Origin: Gambelia wislizenii
Taxonomy: Eukaryota > Chordata > Lepidosauria > Squamata > Crotaphytidae
Direction of reading: 5' to 3'
Assembly (NCBI GenBank): GCA_030847615.1
Contig: JAUMIR010000015.1
Coordinates: 3,985,501 to 4,049,500 of the forward strand
DNA length: 64,000 bases
Position numbers and translations under genes: made by a program. Below the pieces are notes generated by a model that saw only the letters and a program-made list of their open reading frames with translations, was not told the origin of the DNA and did not search any database. Shown here piece by piece: positions 43,901 through 58,900 of this stretch (its first letter is position 1; every line of letters starts with the position of its first letter).

Positions 43901-46900
43901 CAGTTTCTCAGGGTCAAAGTTGTTCATTTGAATGAGCCAGTTAGCAAAATAAGTTGTCATATGTTACATTTATGGTTTCTTAAACATCTTTTGATATTTT
44001 GTCTTTTAAGACCTCTGTGTGAAAATACTGAGGGAAGATAAAAACTGCCCTAGCTCCAGCCAGCTGGTGAAATGGTATGTAACCTGTGATTTCCAGAGCC
44101 TTTATGGATATGGAAGTACTGTATTGCGTATAGATCTTCAACATGACAACAGCAAATGGTTGTCAAAATCACATGTTGACATTTTTATGATCCATATGAG
44201 CCATGTTACATGGCACTTTACAAAAAATGTGTGGTCACCCAAAGGCAGTGAATCTGTAATCTAGGGTAAGCAATAGAGGAAAGAGAGAGAAATGGAGGCA
44301 TAAGTAGACAGGAAAAGAGATGTGATTCCTGTTACATGCACCCAGGCTTATGACCATTGACCACTGACCATTGGTGAAGCTGGCTGGGGTTTTGGAAGTG
44401 AAAGGCCAAAATTACCAGGGGCATATTGGAACGAGATATTTTAAATGGGATTTGAAGAATGTAAGTGATTTGGCATTGTGGAGGCATTCTGGGAGGCAAT
44501 TCCAGGCCAGACCTAAAGGGCAGCAAAGTAGAAAGGGTGTTGCTTTTGGAGGAAACAGGATATTTCCAGACATCAGGTGGAGGTGGAGGTGTGTTGGGAT
44601 TTCAAAAATCAAAGATATAGGGGGGCAAACACATGATGGGTTTTGAATGTGAGACTTTATATAGGATCTGGGAGTGGAGAGGAAGATTTTACAGATTTAA
44701 GAGATATACTGTAGTCAGAATTACGAGACAGGCAAACTACTTTGGCAGCATGGTGCTGAATGGAAATAAAAGTATATGCATTCTAAAATTGTTATTAAAG
44801 TCAGCTGCTTTTTAAAAAATATATATTTATTAAAAAAATAGAGTTTTCACATATATAAAGAAAAACAAATTGTTTCATGTTTGTAATGCATTCTCTGATT
44901 TACATTAAATGATGATGATGATGATGTGATGTTTTCTATGTACCCATCTTATTTAAATTAATCTTCCTCATTGGCTTCCTTTGGTATAGCCTATATGGCT
45001 TGTTCCTTACTTAGAACTCTTAATTGACTTCTGTTTAGACCCATGTTCTACAGTAAGATGCTCCACCTACAAAAACGTTTTAGTTTTGATCATAAAAGTT
45101 TGCTGTCTCAATTATATGAGTTTGAATCTACAAAAGACTTAAAAGTAATGTCATCCATCTCCCATTTCTCTTTCCATTATTTAATCACTGGCACCCAGTC
45201 TTTTTAAAATTGATTTGAAGATTTGGCACGTATTTTAAATGTTAAGTTATCCATCTCAATCATAGCTATTAATTTCACCAGCCATTGATTGATTGTGGGA
45301 ATTTCTTTAGTTTTCCATTTTTGAGCTATTATCAATCTTGCCGCAGTAGTCGTATAAAGCAAAATTCTCCAATGTTGATTTTCATCCTTTCTTTGCAGTA
45401 TACTAGTCATGTTGAGAATAGAGATCTGGTTTTATGGGAAATTGAATCTGAAAGATCTTCTTGATGGTCATGTGGATTTCCCCCCTGAATTTTTTGATCA
45501 AATCACAGCTGCACCAGATATGCTATAATGAACCTATGGCATTTTGGCATTTCCAACATTTGTTGGATTCCGCTTCTGTTATTTTATTCATTCTTGAGGG
45601 TGTGTAATACCATCTATGGGCTATTTTCAAATAGTTTTCTTTTATATTTTGACTAATAGTGAATTTATTGTTCTTTATATGAGCATTTTCCCAGGCTTCC
45701 AGATTTAAATGATAGCTGAAGTCATTAGCCCATTTTATCATGGATTCTTTACTCAAGTCTTTTTCTAGGTCTCTCATTAGTAATACTGTAGTTTGTACAA
45801 TTTTGCAATTTTATGTTTCTTTTTTTCCCAAATTATTTTGTCTAGTTCATTTTCTTTTTCTTCAAAGCCTTCATTTTTAAATCTATCTTGAATCTCTCAT
45901 TAAATTGAAGATAAGTGAACCAATTTATCTTACAGTTCTCTTCCAGTAATTCTCTCAGTTTTAGAGTAAAGATTCCTAGTTGATCTTTCTTCAAGATGTC
46001 TTTATATCTTACCCAATTCTTTGAGTTTCTCCACCTTCCCATAAAAGATTCATGGCTAGATATCCAAATGGGAATTTTCCTGTAAAATTTACTTTTAAGG
46101 GTCAGCCATACTTTTAGCAATAATTTTCTAATAAAATTATTATTAAAATCCTTATTAGCTTGTAATTTCCTATACCAAATATAGGCGTGCCAACCAAAAC
46201 GGAGGTTGTGATCTTTGAGTTTGAGAAGTCTTTTGTTATGTAGATTAATCCAATCTTGAATCCAAATCAATGAAGAGGCATAGAAATAGATTTTTAAATC
46301 TGGAAGATCTTCACCCCCTCTTGTTTTAGAATCCAGTAGAGTCCACCATTTTATTTTGGATTTTCTTCCTCCTCATATAAAGGCTTTAAGATCTTTTTTG
46401 CCATTTTAGGAAAGGTTTTTCATTGACAATTATCAGTAAGTTTTGAAAGAGAAAAAGAAATTTTGGAAGTATATTCATTTTTAACTAGCGAAATTTTGCT
46501 TGAGTAATGAAAGATTCAATTTTGACCACCTTTCCAGATCTGTTTTAATTTATTTCGATATCTTATTCTAATTATTTTCGAATAGATCTGCATTTGTTTT
46601 GGTAATCCAAAGTCCTAGATGTCTGACTTTCTTTCCTAAAGTCAGCTGCTTTTAAAAACAAGCAAAATAATGATGAATATTTTAGTCATTAATGAAAAAA
46701 CTGCATAACAAATACTGCTCAATGTTTCTTTTTTAAATAGATAAAAATATGAGTGATGCAGCAGTAATGTTTGATTTTTACAGGATGTTGGGATGCTACG
46801 ATGCACTGCAGAAAAAATATGTAAGTTATATATGATTTGATTTTGAATAGCTTGTTGTTGTACTGGTTAAACACATTTAAATGTTTCTAATTGCAATCCC

Positions 46901-49900
46901 CCCTCTTTTCACTGTATTTTAAACAGCTCAGACTAATCATATTGGCGGTAAGTTGTGTGTGTGCATGCAGACATTTCAAAATGATCCAGTATTAAATCTG
47001 CTGTGTTTTACTTTGAGTTGTCCTGATAATATTATTTATTTTTGTAGGTCTACACTGATCAAGAGGACCCACAGGTACACATTGCATTTAGAACTGCACC
47101 TTTGGATTCTAATTAGAATTCTTTTAATGACAGATGCTTAAACAGACACATAGATGAATGTACTGTAGCTTGTTGGATCGTTGCACTGTGGCTGCTCACA
47201 GAGGAGAATTTGCTGTGCAATTACCCTGTTTCATTCACAGAATTTTATGAGGGCCTAGACATCATAGTTTCTCTATTTTATCTAAACCTCATGTATTTTC
47301 CCTAAGTTTTTTCCTTTTTTTTTTTTTTAACAGAAAGTCTGCTAAGGGAGAGCAAGGTGAAATAGGTGCACAATGTATTTTATTGGTAGCACCAGGAGCC
47401 TTATTTTTGGAAGCAGTCTATGTTTGATAGTGACCTCTGTCAAAGATGAAAGGACCCCTTTAATGGAAATCATTAAAATAGCTGTTTGAAAGGAATGATT
47501 TCTTCTAATTAGAATATTTTTCTGTCACAGCTACATTCCAACACCTTCTCTTTTTCAGGTTTTTCCCCACCCTCATCTGTATCTGATATCTCCCCTACAC
47601 TCTCTTCCCAGAATTCCCAGAGTCACTCAAATATTATGAAGGATTCCAGCATGAAAACACAAGGGATTTCTTAGGTGCATAAGAAATTGGTTGTAATATA
47701 GTACAGTTGTCCCTCCATATCCATGGATTTAAGTATTCACAGCTTGAAAATATTCTTTAAAAAATAATAATCCAAAAGCAAACCTTGATTTTGCCATCTT
47801 ATATAAGGGACACCATCTTGCTATGCCACTGCATATCATGGGACTTGCGTATTCACGGATTTTGGTACCCATTGGGGGTCCTGGAACCAAACCCCAGCGG
47901 ATATGAAAGGACAACTATGTATTCCATTAAAGCCCTGTTCTGGTTTTGTCAGAGGGACAAATAGCAACTTTGAAGGGTAGGAGACTGTATGGTCCCTGGG
48001 AAATGGTTAACGATCTCAGTCCCAATCCTGTGGTCTGGAGTGATTTTGTCCCTGGTTATGCTTTGAAGCAGATAAGCAATCAATGATATCTCTCCCACTT
48101 CTTGTTTAATTCGATCTTCCTATTGTTTACCTGACATCAAGAACATTCTTATCAGTATGTGTTTTTATGGGGGTTTTTTGGTTTGTGATATTGGCTTTGT
48201 AGAATGTTTTTGCATGTTCAATAAAAATATTTTTTTAAAAAGAGAACTTTTATCAAGTGTACCATCATCCTTGGTGATAATAATAATAAAACAGTCAGCC
48301 ACTAGGTGTCACTCTACCTCCATATGATGTTCAGATGATATTAAAGGATATACAGTACTGTAAATTCTAAATCTTTAGTTGCAGCAAAAAAATTGGGAGA
48401 GTGGTGTTCTCTTTTATAATTTCCATGCACTGGATACTTCTGTTGCCTCCAATTTTGTGAATATTATGTAGAACAGGGTGCATTTTATTTAGGAAAAAAA
48501 AATGTGTGCATCATTACATTGGAAAGGGGTTAATATTGAATTGCAGCGCTCAGAATGGCATCAAATGACACTTTGCACTGAAGTGCATCCCCATTCATTG
48601 CACAGTAGTGGGGTGTTCCAAGTGCCAGAACAGAATAGGAACCTTGCTGAAATACAAGCATGGATTTTTCCTTCTCCCAAAGTGAAGGCTGTAGATAAGC
48701 CTTGCAATAAACCTCTTGTTTAACCTTGTGAACTTGGGTGGTCTGGGAACAATCACCCAGAAGTGGCTGTGGAGGTGGTTTCATTGCATTTGTTTGTTTA
48801 TTTAAAGCAATTATACCCAGACTTTGCAGGATAATAACTTCTGAAAGGAGATTGCAACCCATTACTTTCAGTCAATTGACAAATTGCTTGTATAGATACA
48901 AAGGGGTGTCCATCATCTAGAGCAACAGACACCACTGGAAGACTGAATTCCTCTGTAGCCTCCCACTCATATCTCCCATATTTTCTGGCAGGTTTTGGGA
49001 TCCTCTGGAGTAGACCTGGAAAGGGTATTTCTTGGACTACAGCTGCATCTGTTCTAGAGCAGATCTGGGGCAGAAGAAGTGGGGAGGAAATTCCATTGTG
49101 CCCAAATGGTGGGGAGCGTATGCAGTAACAGTACAGATTGTTTTTGACAGCCTGTATGGTCTAGTGCTTAGATAGTCAAAATAGGAATGAGGAGACGTTC
49201 GCTTCAAATACCGACTTAGCCATGCATTTCCCTGGGTGACTATGGGCTTCTCTTTCTGCCTAACTTACCTCACAGTGTTGTTGTGAGACTAAAGCCAGGA
49301 GAGGAGAAACCATATTTTCCATTGTATGCTTTGTGAAGGAAGTGGCAAAATAAAACTGCAATAAATTTATTCCATGGAACAGCAAAAGAGACATACTATT
49401 ACGTTTCATTTTTTTATTGCTTGTCTTTCATGCAAGATACGTAACGGTTGTGTTTTGTGTTTAGACAGTTACAGAGTGCTACCAATTTAAGTTCAAATAC
49501 ACTGACAAAGGACCATCAATGGATTTCACAAGGTATTCTCATCTTATCACCCCACTCCCTTTCCCCGTACAGTTTTACCAGACATTTCTCTGTCTCCTCT
49601 AGCTAGGTGAGGAAAACCCAAACATGTTCTTTGATTCTAGGATGTGACTGTTGACATGACCTCATATTTGCAAAGAAAATGTGTCTTGTTGTTGCAGAAC
49701 ATATATTCAATAACAGTCAGCTCTCAGATGGTCATATTTGTCTAGTCATATTTGTCAGGCAGGCATGATGTAAATGGCTCAAAGTATGGATATTTAAAGG
49801 TTGTTTTGTAGACACAGGGAAATGTGTATATATTAAGCAACACAAGAATCTCTGTTTCAGCACAGCAAATGTTATTTCCTGGGTTATGTCCCAGAACAGA

Positions 49901-52900
49901 CCAAGAAAAACTGCTAGTACAGTACACTTAGTGCCAGCTGGCACCTTGAGTAGAAAAACCCGACTTCTGGGATTTGTACCAGAAAAGTAATTCACTGAAG
50001 AGGAACTGAATTTGCTGAAATGTTATTTGCACCATATGGGTTCTTGTGTAACAATTCACTTGCTCTTAGATTACTTTTAGTTTCTAGAAAATTTGAAACT
50101 CATCTAGTGACTAGCTCTTGTATATGTAGCTCATCCTAATGGGTTGCTTGTAAAAATCTAAAATGAGCCTGGCTAGGCCAGGCAAAGTTGATTCTAGTCC
50201 AACATAAAGTCTGAAAGCAAAGTATGAATGCAGTAACCTCCTCCTGTTAGTGTGTTCTCCAACGTCTATTTTTTGGTGGCATATGAGCTCTGCACCTGGA
50301 GGTTTCATACAGTTATCATGACTTTGTAGCCACTGATAGATCTATCTTCCATGAGTCTGGATAATTCTTTTGTAAACACTTCTGGTGGCTTGTGGTCTGG
50401 GGTGTGTATCTCCTGAAGTAGCAGGAGGAGATACCACCACTGTCCCCCTCCCTTTTAAACCATGGGCCACGGGGTGCTTTTAAAGTCATCTGAGCTACTG
50501 ATATTCCTCCAGCTGCCCCTGAGGAGAAGCGGGGCTAGTGTAGGAGATTCCATAAAGAAATCAGGTACTGTGTGAGAAAACCTAGCCCTGAATCTTTTGG
50601 CAATCCATTTGATTAGATGGCACAGAACTCAAACAGTGAGAAAAAGACTATCTGCTTTCCCCCCCAACTCTGTGTCATTTAATAAACTTCTGCCATATCC
50701 CCCTTAATTCATTTTTTCCTGTTCTGTAAAGGTCCCCCAAAGGCTCAGCTATTCCTTATGCAAAAGGTGCTCCAGCCTCCTAACTGGTTTTTCAACACTC
50801 TTTCATATGGGACAGCAGATAACATTTTTGCAAAAAGAACAATTCATGAATAGCAGGGCAAGTGGGGCTTGGTGAAATGTGGGGCAAGGTGAGGCAGCAG
50901 TGTGGAAGAAGATAAAGCCATCAGCCCCACCCTTTTGAGGGGGCAACAACTGCCCCTGTCCTTCCAATACAACCTTTGGATGTTTTGTGTTTTTCTAGTA
51001 AAAACCAGGGGAGTAATTCCAACATCACTTGCGTGGACACTAAGAAAGCAAGTATCCTACTGATAAGAAAGATTTATGTCCTGATGCAGAATTTGGGTCC
51101 ACTACCTGATGATGTCTGTCTAACAATGAAACTCTTCTATTATGATGAAGGTAAAGTACCAGTTTAAATCTCTCCAGCACAGACACGTCAAATTTAAAGC
51201 TCTCTTCCCCTTTAGACATTTTTTAAAAGGGTGTGTGTACACATTCCTGTTTAATTCATGGCCTAAAGGTACATATCTGTTTGTTTCAAGGCTTTCTGTA
51301 ACATATCTTGACGTATACCCAATACGTTGACAGTATTTACAGTTCATCTTATTGTATTTGTCAGATATACAGTACTAGTAAGTATGGGATACTTTGGAGA
51401 CAAGAGATATAGTGGTGGCATAAGTTTTATCTTCTGTTGTTATCAATAAAATTAATATTTATTCAAAATAATTTATGACAAAACAAATATTTCCATATGG
51501 AAAAACATTAACCTCTCTTTTTAGTTACTCCGGCCGACTATCAGCCTCCAGGATTCAAAGAGGGTGACTGTGATGAGATAGCATTTGAGGGGGAACCTAC
51601 CTACCTAAACGTTGGTGAGGTTCCCACCCCTTTCCATAGGTTGAAAGTTAAAGTGACAACAGAGAAAGATCGAATGGAACGTGTCGATAAAGCCATACTG
51701 ACGCAAAGTAACGCTTTGACATCTCCAAAGACATGCCACCCTGGTGAAGGACAAGAACAGGAAATGGATGTGAGAATCTGGGCATGATTTTTAAAATTTT
51801 TGTTGTTGTTTTCTGGGTCAGAATTTCCACATAGCGTTGTTTGCATTGCCCATCTTTTAAAATGTCTTACTAAAACATTCAGTTTTGTTTAAAATGTTCT
51901 TGTTTGTGTACTTCATACAGGAAGATTTTATTGCAGAAGATAGGATGAAGCAGAAGAAAACTGCACGGAGGTCTCTGTGTGCTAGAGGTACAAAGTGTAT
52001 TCAAGCTAGGACTGTTCAACTCTTCTCTTAGTACTCAGTGGTGTGCTCTCCTCTAGCAGCTATTCTGTACATTAGTGTAATTTTACAAAGGTGTGCATGC
52101 ATCTGCGGAGCATACTTTTTACCTATTTGTGTTAAGCTTTTCGATTTTTTTTTAAAGAAGTCACCACAGCATTTGAAAATAATTTAGCAAAATACTATAT
52201 TTTTTCTTCCTTTCAGTGCCAGAAAGATGACAAAAATATAATGAAAGTTTATGTAATATAATAAATATAATAGTATAATACTGTAATAAAATATAATAAA
52301 AGTTGTACTGTCTAAAGTACAAAATGCAAACAGAGGAAATTCTGATCCCAGTGCAAAGCTTATGAAGAGATGACATTTTACATAGGCCATGTCTACATGA
52401 AGGGGAAAAAAGGACTGCTCCACAGCAGCTGTGACCTGCCTTAATGGTTTTACAGCCCCCATAAACCCCGCTGAGATGGATTCTCTCTCTCTCTCTGGCT
52501 TTTCTTCGCAAAGGAAGATTCAGGAAGGACTCATCCCTCACTTTCTGCAAGCGTGCTGATGACTAAAAAGGCCAATCCAAGATAAACAAGTCCAGTTGCA
52601 GAAGGCACAGCAGAAGGTCTCCTTGGGTGATATTTCCAGGTTGTGATTCTTTCTGCGTTGTCGTTTCTCTTCAAGACTTGTTTGGCGTGAGTTCTCAAAT
52701 AAGGTTGCAGCATTAGTGCGTCTCCATGCCTCCCGATGTGAGGCCAGGGCGGACCATGGTTGGTGATCAATTTGGCCAAGCCTGAAATGTTGTTTCAGGG
52801 AGTCCTTGTATCACTTTTTTTGGAGCCCCTCTCTTACGCTGACCTGTGGCGAGTTCACCGTAGAGTACTATTTTTGGGAGGCGATGGTCCTCCATCCTAG

Positions 52901-55900
52901 AAACATGCCCAAACCTGTAACCTGAGATGGATTACTCATGTTTTTAAATCTGCTGTTGCAAACCTTTTTTAAAAAATATTTCTATGGTGCGCACAAGTGA
53001 TATTTCACCTTTCCCCAAAAAGAAAGAGAAAAAGGATAGCACAAACTTCCATTTTATCGCCTTAGCAATCACTCGCTAAAGCGAAAATCCAACATGGCAG
53101 CAGTGGGTGCTTGCTCTGTAACCCAGACCCGCCCCCTGTGCTCATCCAGCCAATCAGGTTTGCACTATGTCCTGCATGGGGAAGCAGTGATTCATGTCCA
53201 ATCACTTGTCTTAATGAGCGAAAATGCACATATCTCTGGAGTTTTTTTTAAAAAATGTTGGGAAAAGCTGTGAAGGCTTTTCTCACTTAGTTTTTCCTCT
53301 TTTTGGCCCCCTCCTTCACAATATGATGAGACAATGCAGGATCCCATTAAGACAGCTCATTTTCTGAGTGAATTCTGTGAGGGGTATTTTCACCGTGTGG
53401 ACAAACCCATAGATTTCATCAGGATAAAATTAATTAATTTCTGGATATGATTCTGGACTGGATTTTCACAGTCTGAAGCTATGATGACAAAGAAGGGGAA
53501 GGCAGTATTCAGTTTCCTTGTGCAAATAATAGTCTTGGGATATTTTTGAAAGTTGATGGGAAGAGGCTAAGGAACAACATGTATGTTCTCTAGGAAGTGT
53601 CTCTGCTTCATAAGAAATGCATTCCTCCATCAGGGAACAGCAAAAACTAGAACCTTCCCAATATATCAGTTTCTGTCAGCCCAGTTTTTAAAATGTGTTA
53701 AGTATAAAACTATAAATTATTTTTATTTCATTTCCTGGGGATCTGTATAAATTCATTTAAATGCTGTTCACAGAACTAAATGTAGTATGTGAGAAAAACA
53801 AAGAAGAAAATATAAAAACAGAAGAAACTTCAAATGATTTCATCAATAATTCTCAGGTATAAAGCTGCATTTCCATTCTCTTCTAATGTTTGTTTCCATT
53901 TATTTTCCTGAATTCCAAAGTTTGTTGCTGTAGAAAATATTTTGGAATTTAACAGTTGCAGCAGAAGCTGGCAACATGCTGAAGAAATCTAGAGAAATAT
54001 GCTGTAACTCCAATGGCACCTACAGTCAAAACATAATATGGGCTGTGGGGCCACAAGAGAAGGTTGAGTGGGGACATGAGAGCCATGTTTAAATATTTGT
54101 CATATATGTCATACTGAGGATAGAGCAAGCTTGTTTTCTGCTGCTCCAGGGACTCGAACACGGAGCAATGGGTTCAAACTACAGGAAAAGAGATTCCACT
54201 ATTAGGAAGAACTTAACTTCCTGACAGTAAGAGCTGTTCAGAAGTGGAATCCGCTGCTGCCTCGTAGTGTGGTGGAGTCTCCTTCTTTGGAGGTTTTTAA
54301 ACAGAGGCTGGATGGCCGTCTGTCGGGAATGATTTGATTGTGTATTCCTGCATGGCAGAATGGGGTTGGACTGGATGGCCCTCGTGGTCTCTTCCAATTC
54401 TATGATTCTATGATTCTAAGATAGAGAAAGATTGGTTCTGCTAGTTTGTTGCAGGAGCTTCCTCCACATGGCACCAACTGATGCCTGTGCCAGCCATTGT
54501 GAATCAATCTCCCGCTTTTCCAGCGGTATAACGTTATACCATGGGTTGCTCCTCCTCATTGCTCTGATAGGCAGAAAGTAGACTTTGAAGTAGTCTGGGG
54601 GAAGCAACCCCCACAATCCCTCAGTCTAGTTCCTACCTCAGCTCTGTGTAAGCTGTTTTCTAGCTTGTTCCTTCTCTTTAATATTTTCATTCAATCTTTA
54701 TTCCTCATCTTCTTTCTTCTACAGGCCACTGACTGGGGGGGGGGCTTAGCCTTATTCTATCTATCTTTTTTCTACTTTGTTCTTCTGATCTACTAGACAG
54801 AGCGCGACTTATTATTAACTACAGCTTAGGAACTGAGATATGTCAGATTCCAGTATCATAGAAGACAGCGCAGGCATGTCTGAAGAACCCCAGCCTCTGC
54901 CTCTTCCAAAGGGCTTGGGGATGCCAAAGCACAAGCAGCAGAGTGGGAGAAGCAAAATGGGGTTGTGGTGTGGTTGGAAGAGAAAGATCCCTCTGTCCTT
55001 GACCAAAAGGCACAGCACCGCAAACACAGAACCTGTATGGGGTCTCAGGCGGTGGGAAAAGAGAAGGTTAAAGAGGCAGACTCAAAGATGCTATTCCCTC
55101 CCCCAATGGTAGCAGGTCAAGTCTTGCACCTTGAGTTTTCCCAGTGGATAAAACTGTTAATTGCCCAAGAGACTGTGGCCACCTCAGAAATGCCAGTGGG
55201 AGATTTCCACCAAGCCTTTGCTTACCCTCTACCATTGTGATCCAGTTGCTCTGAAGAGGGTTGAAGGGAAGCAACCAGGGGGTCACCCAGATGGAGGGAG
55301 TCTTCTTCCTCCTGTCCCATTTCATTGCCTAAATCTCAGGACTCAACCATCCCTTCTGGAGAACGTGGCCTGTTTCAACCTAGGCATTTTTACCTCGACC
55401 GCCATTTTGTGAAAGTTGGAACAATGGAGTTGCAAGGTGCGACAACCATTTTGGATCAAGGCAGCAAAAGTCAAGGGAAAAGGCCTGCAGAGCCCAGTAA
55501 CCAATACTTGGATAGTAAAAGAAAGAAATGAAAACTGCTTCACAGGGCACATTCTTCAGAAGAGGAGTGTGAGGAGGGCTCAGTGTCAGAATCAATATCT
55601 GTCCTAGAGGGATGATGATGAGGAGGAGAGTGCTTCAGTGACACCTTCATCTGCACGACTGTTCTCAGCTGAGGATTTTGGTATTTTATTGCACAAGGCA
55701 GTTAAGACATTGGAGCTCCCTGGGCCATCTGAACAACTCCAGACTGAGGATCCAGACCTTCCTCAAGGAAAAGGTGACTCCGTTCCTAAGCCTTGTCCAT
55801 CCACATGAGATATACCTTTCCCTGCAGACTTTTTGAAGGTTGTAAGAGAAGAGCAGGCCAAACCAGCCACAGGAAGACCAAATCATGTCCCCTCTTAACC

Positions 55901-58900
55901 TTCTCTTCCCCAGGCTAAACACATCCAGCTCCCTAAGCTGCTCCTCATAAGGCATGGCTTCCACACCTACCACCATTTTGGTTGCCCTCCTCTGGACACG
56001 CTCCAGCTTTTCAATATCCTTCTTGAATTGTGGTGCCCAGAACTGGACACAGTATTCTAGGTGAGGTCTGACCAAAGCAGAATAGAGTGACACTATGACT
56101 TCCCTTGATCTAGACACTAGACTCCTATTGGTGCAGCCTAGAATCGCATTGGCTTTTTTAGCTGCCACGTCACATTGCTGACTCATGTTCAGTTTGTGGT
56201 CCACTAAGACCCCCTAGAACCTTTTCGCATGTACTGCCCTCAAGCCAGGTGTCACCCTCCCATATCTGTGCTTTTCATTTTTACTGCTCAAGTGTAGTTT
56301 CCTACATTTCTCCCTGTAGAAATTCATTTTGTTAGTTTTGGTCCAGCTTTCTAATCTGTTGAGGTCGTTTTGAATTCTGATCCTGCCCTCTGGGGTATTA
56401 GCTACCCCTCCTAATTTGGTGTCATCTGCAGACTTGATAAGCATGATAATCAGGTCTCTTGTTGTTGGAACAACTGCAGGGCATGCTGATTGTTGTGTGC
56501 CATGGGCAAGATTTCATGTCAGGAGCCTGCAGTGGTTCCTGCTTCCATACCAAAAGGCCAGGCAAAACATAGACCTCTACCAGTTCCCAAACAGGTGAAG
56601 GATTCCTTCTGATGATGGTTGTCACCAGCGATTCAGAAAGGACACCACATTTGGGCACTACCAGAGCTTAAAGTAACAACAGTTACAACGGATGGCCATA
56701 TTTGGGGAGTGGTTTAGTTGTACATTCCTGCATGGCAGGGGGCTGGGCAAGATGGCCTTTGCAATCCAACTCTGTGATTCAGTACAACTGGAAATAGACA
56801 ATGGCCAAGTTCGTACATCATGGTTACATTGTGTAAATCTCACCATGCAGTTACTCATTAATTGTGTTACACAATCTGCATGGTGAATTGCAATGTTGTA
56901 CAACTGAACCAAGATACCAGATGGACAACCAGCTGCACATCCACGTGCAATGTGCATCTAAATACACAATTGCACTGCATGCACAGCCCCATTTCCATAA
57001 CCTTCCAACAGTTTGAGGAGGTGGGGAGCAACATGCAATTCCCACTATGTTCAGGGGAGGTGGGATTGACAAGATCTCTTCCACAGTATAAACTGGCTGG
57101 AGCTGAAAGCAATCCAGCTGGCCCTGTTAGTGTTCCATCAGCAAGTCCAAGGCTGATCAGTGCTGATCCGAACAGACAATGCGACAGTAAAGGCCCGTGT
57201 AAACTGAGAAGGGGATACACATTCAAGAGCACTGATGCTGGAAGCAAGGTCTCTTCTGTCATGGACTGGAGTGAATCTAATATCCCTAAAAGCAGACCAC
57301 ATAAAGGAAGAACACACAGGCTCAGCAGGATGGATGTTGATCAGATAGAGTGGCATCTCCATTCAGAAGTCTTCTAGATGGTTGTGGATTGATTCAGAAT
57401 GCCACAAGTGGACCTGTTTGCTTTGATGGTCAACAATTAAGTGCCCAATAAAATTCTTCTTGAGGTTCCAAGCTCAGGGAGTGGAGACGATAGATGCCCT
57501 GAATGTGGAGTGGCCTCTAAGGCTCCTTTATGCATTTCCACCAACAACCATGATTGCCAGATGCCTTAAAACACACACACACACACACAGACAAGAAGAA
57601 GCAGACATAATCTTGGTGATGCCCCATTTGTTAAGAAGAGCATGATTTTCAGAAATTCTGACATTGTGCCAGAAACCGTTCAAAATTCTGATCAGGCAAG
57701 ATCTTCTGACAAAAGACCAGATGTGTCGCATAGATCCAGAATGGCTCAACCTTCACACGTAGAGATTGAGTGGAGCATGTTGTTGAAGGATGGCCACACA
57801 CCAGGGTGCCATTTACATGATGAAAATGTAGTGGGAAGAATTTGTGTCGAATCCTGGTTGTTTACATGTACATTGGGTCGGGCACATGATTTTCGGAAGG
57901 GGGGCCACCTTTTATCCCTCAACCTGCAGGACTTCCAGTCCCACAGGTTGTGCCGGTTTTTAAAAAAGTCACTGGAGGATTCGGAAAATCGGAAATGTAA
58001 ACAGCCCGGGACAAGCTATCTCGGTACTAGGGGATGACCGGAAATGGTGACCGGGGACGGGCTCAGAAAGCAGCAACCAGAAATGGAGGGGTCAGTCACC
58101 CGTTCAACAGATCCAGCCTCACCAGCTGAAAACCAAGGCATCCCTTCCAGCTGCACGAAGGTTTGTGTGTGTGTGTGTGTGTGTACTCAATCACTCTGTT
58201 CAATGGATTTCTACACTGCAAACCCTTCAGCTTTAACCTGTTCCTCTCCTGCATGCTGGGTTTACATTTTAAAGAGAGAGTAAATTATAAAGAGATCGTG
58301 GGCGGAGGATCACCCATTCATTCCCTGCCTGGATCCCCTCCCTGCATCTGAACGGATAATCAAACATTCACCCACCCATCCCCAAGGCACAATAAAAAAT
58401 GCCAGCGTCTGAGTGAATAATCACACATTCATTCATCTCCCTCCCTCAAGGCACAGTAAAAACTGCCAGTGTCTGGGTCTTTCAAAATGCCTTGTGTGTC
58501 ACTGGCTTGAAACCTTCACTCCATAGCTGCCTCTGCTTAAAGGGTTAACATTTTAAAGAGACAGGACAACGGCAAGCCTCTGCCCCCTGCACTCGGTTTG
58601 TACTAGCTTTGGGCTTGTGCGTGCTTTTTATCTCATACTCCCCAGCACCAACTGATCGTTCTCCCCCCCTCCCAGTTTAGCTGGCTTTAAATGGTGATCT
58701 TTCATTTCTAAAGGAAAGCACAGCGTTTAGCCACTGAACGCTCCCCCTCATCCCCAATGCAGAAGCTTTAACAAACATTTGAGCCAGCCAATAGCATCGC
58801 TCGTGGCACGGAACTCTAAAGGAAGTATGTCACTGAGATTGTGAAAACATGAGTAATCGCATCCTTGATTGACAGCCAAAAAAAAAAAATCCCGGTACGC

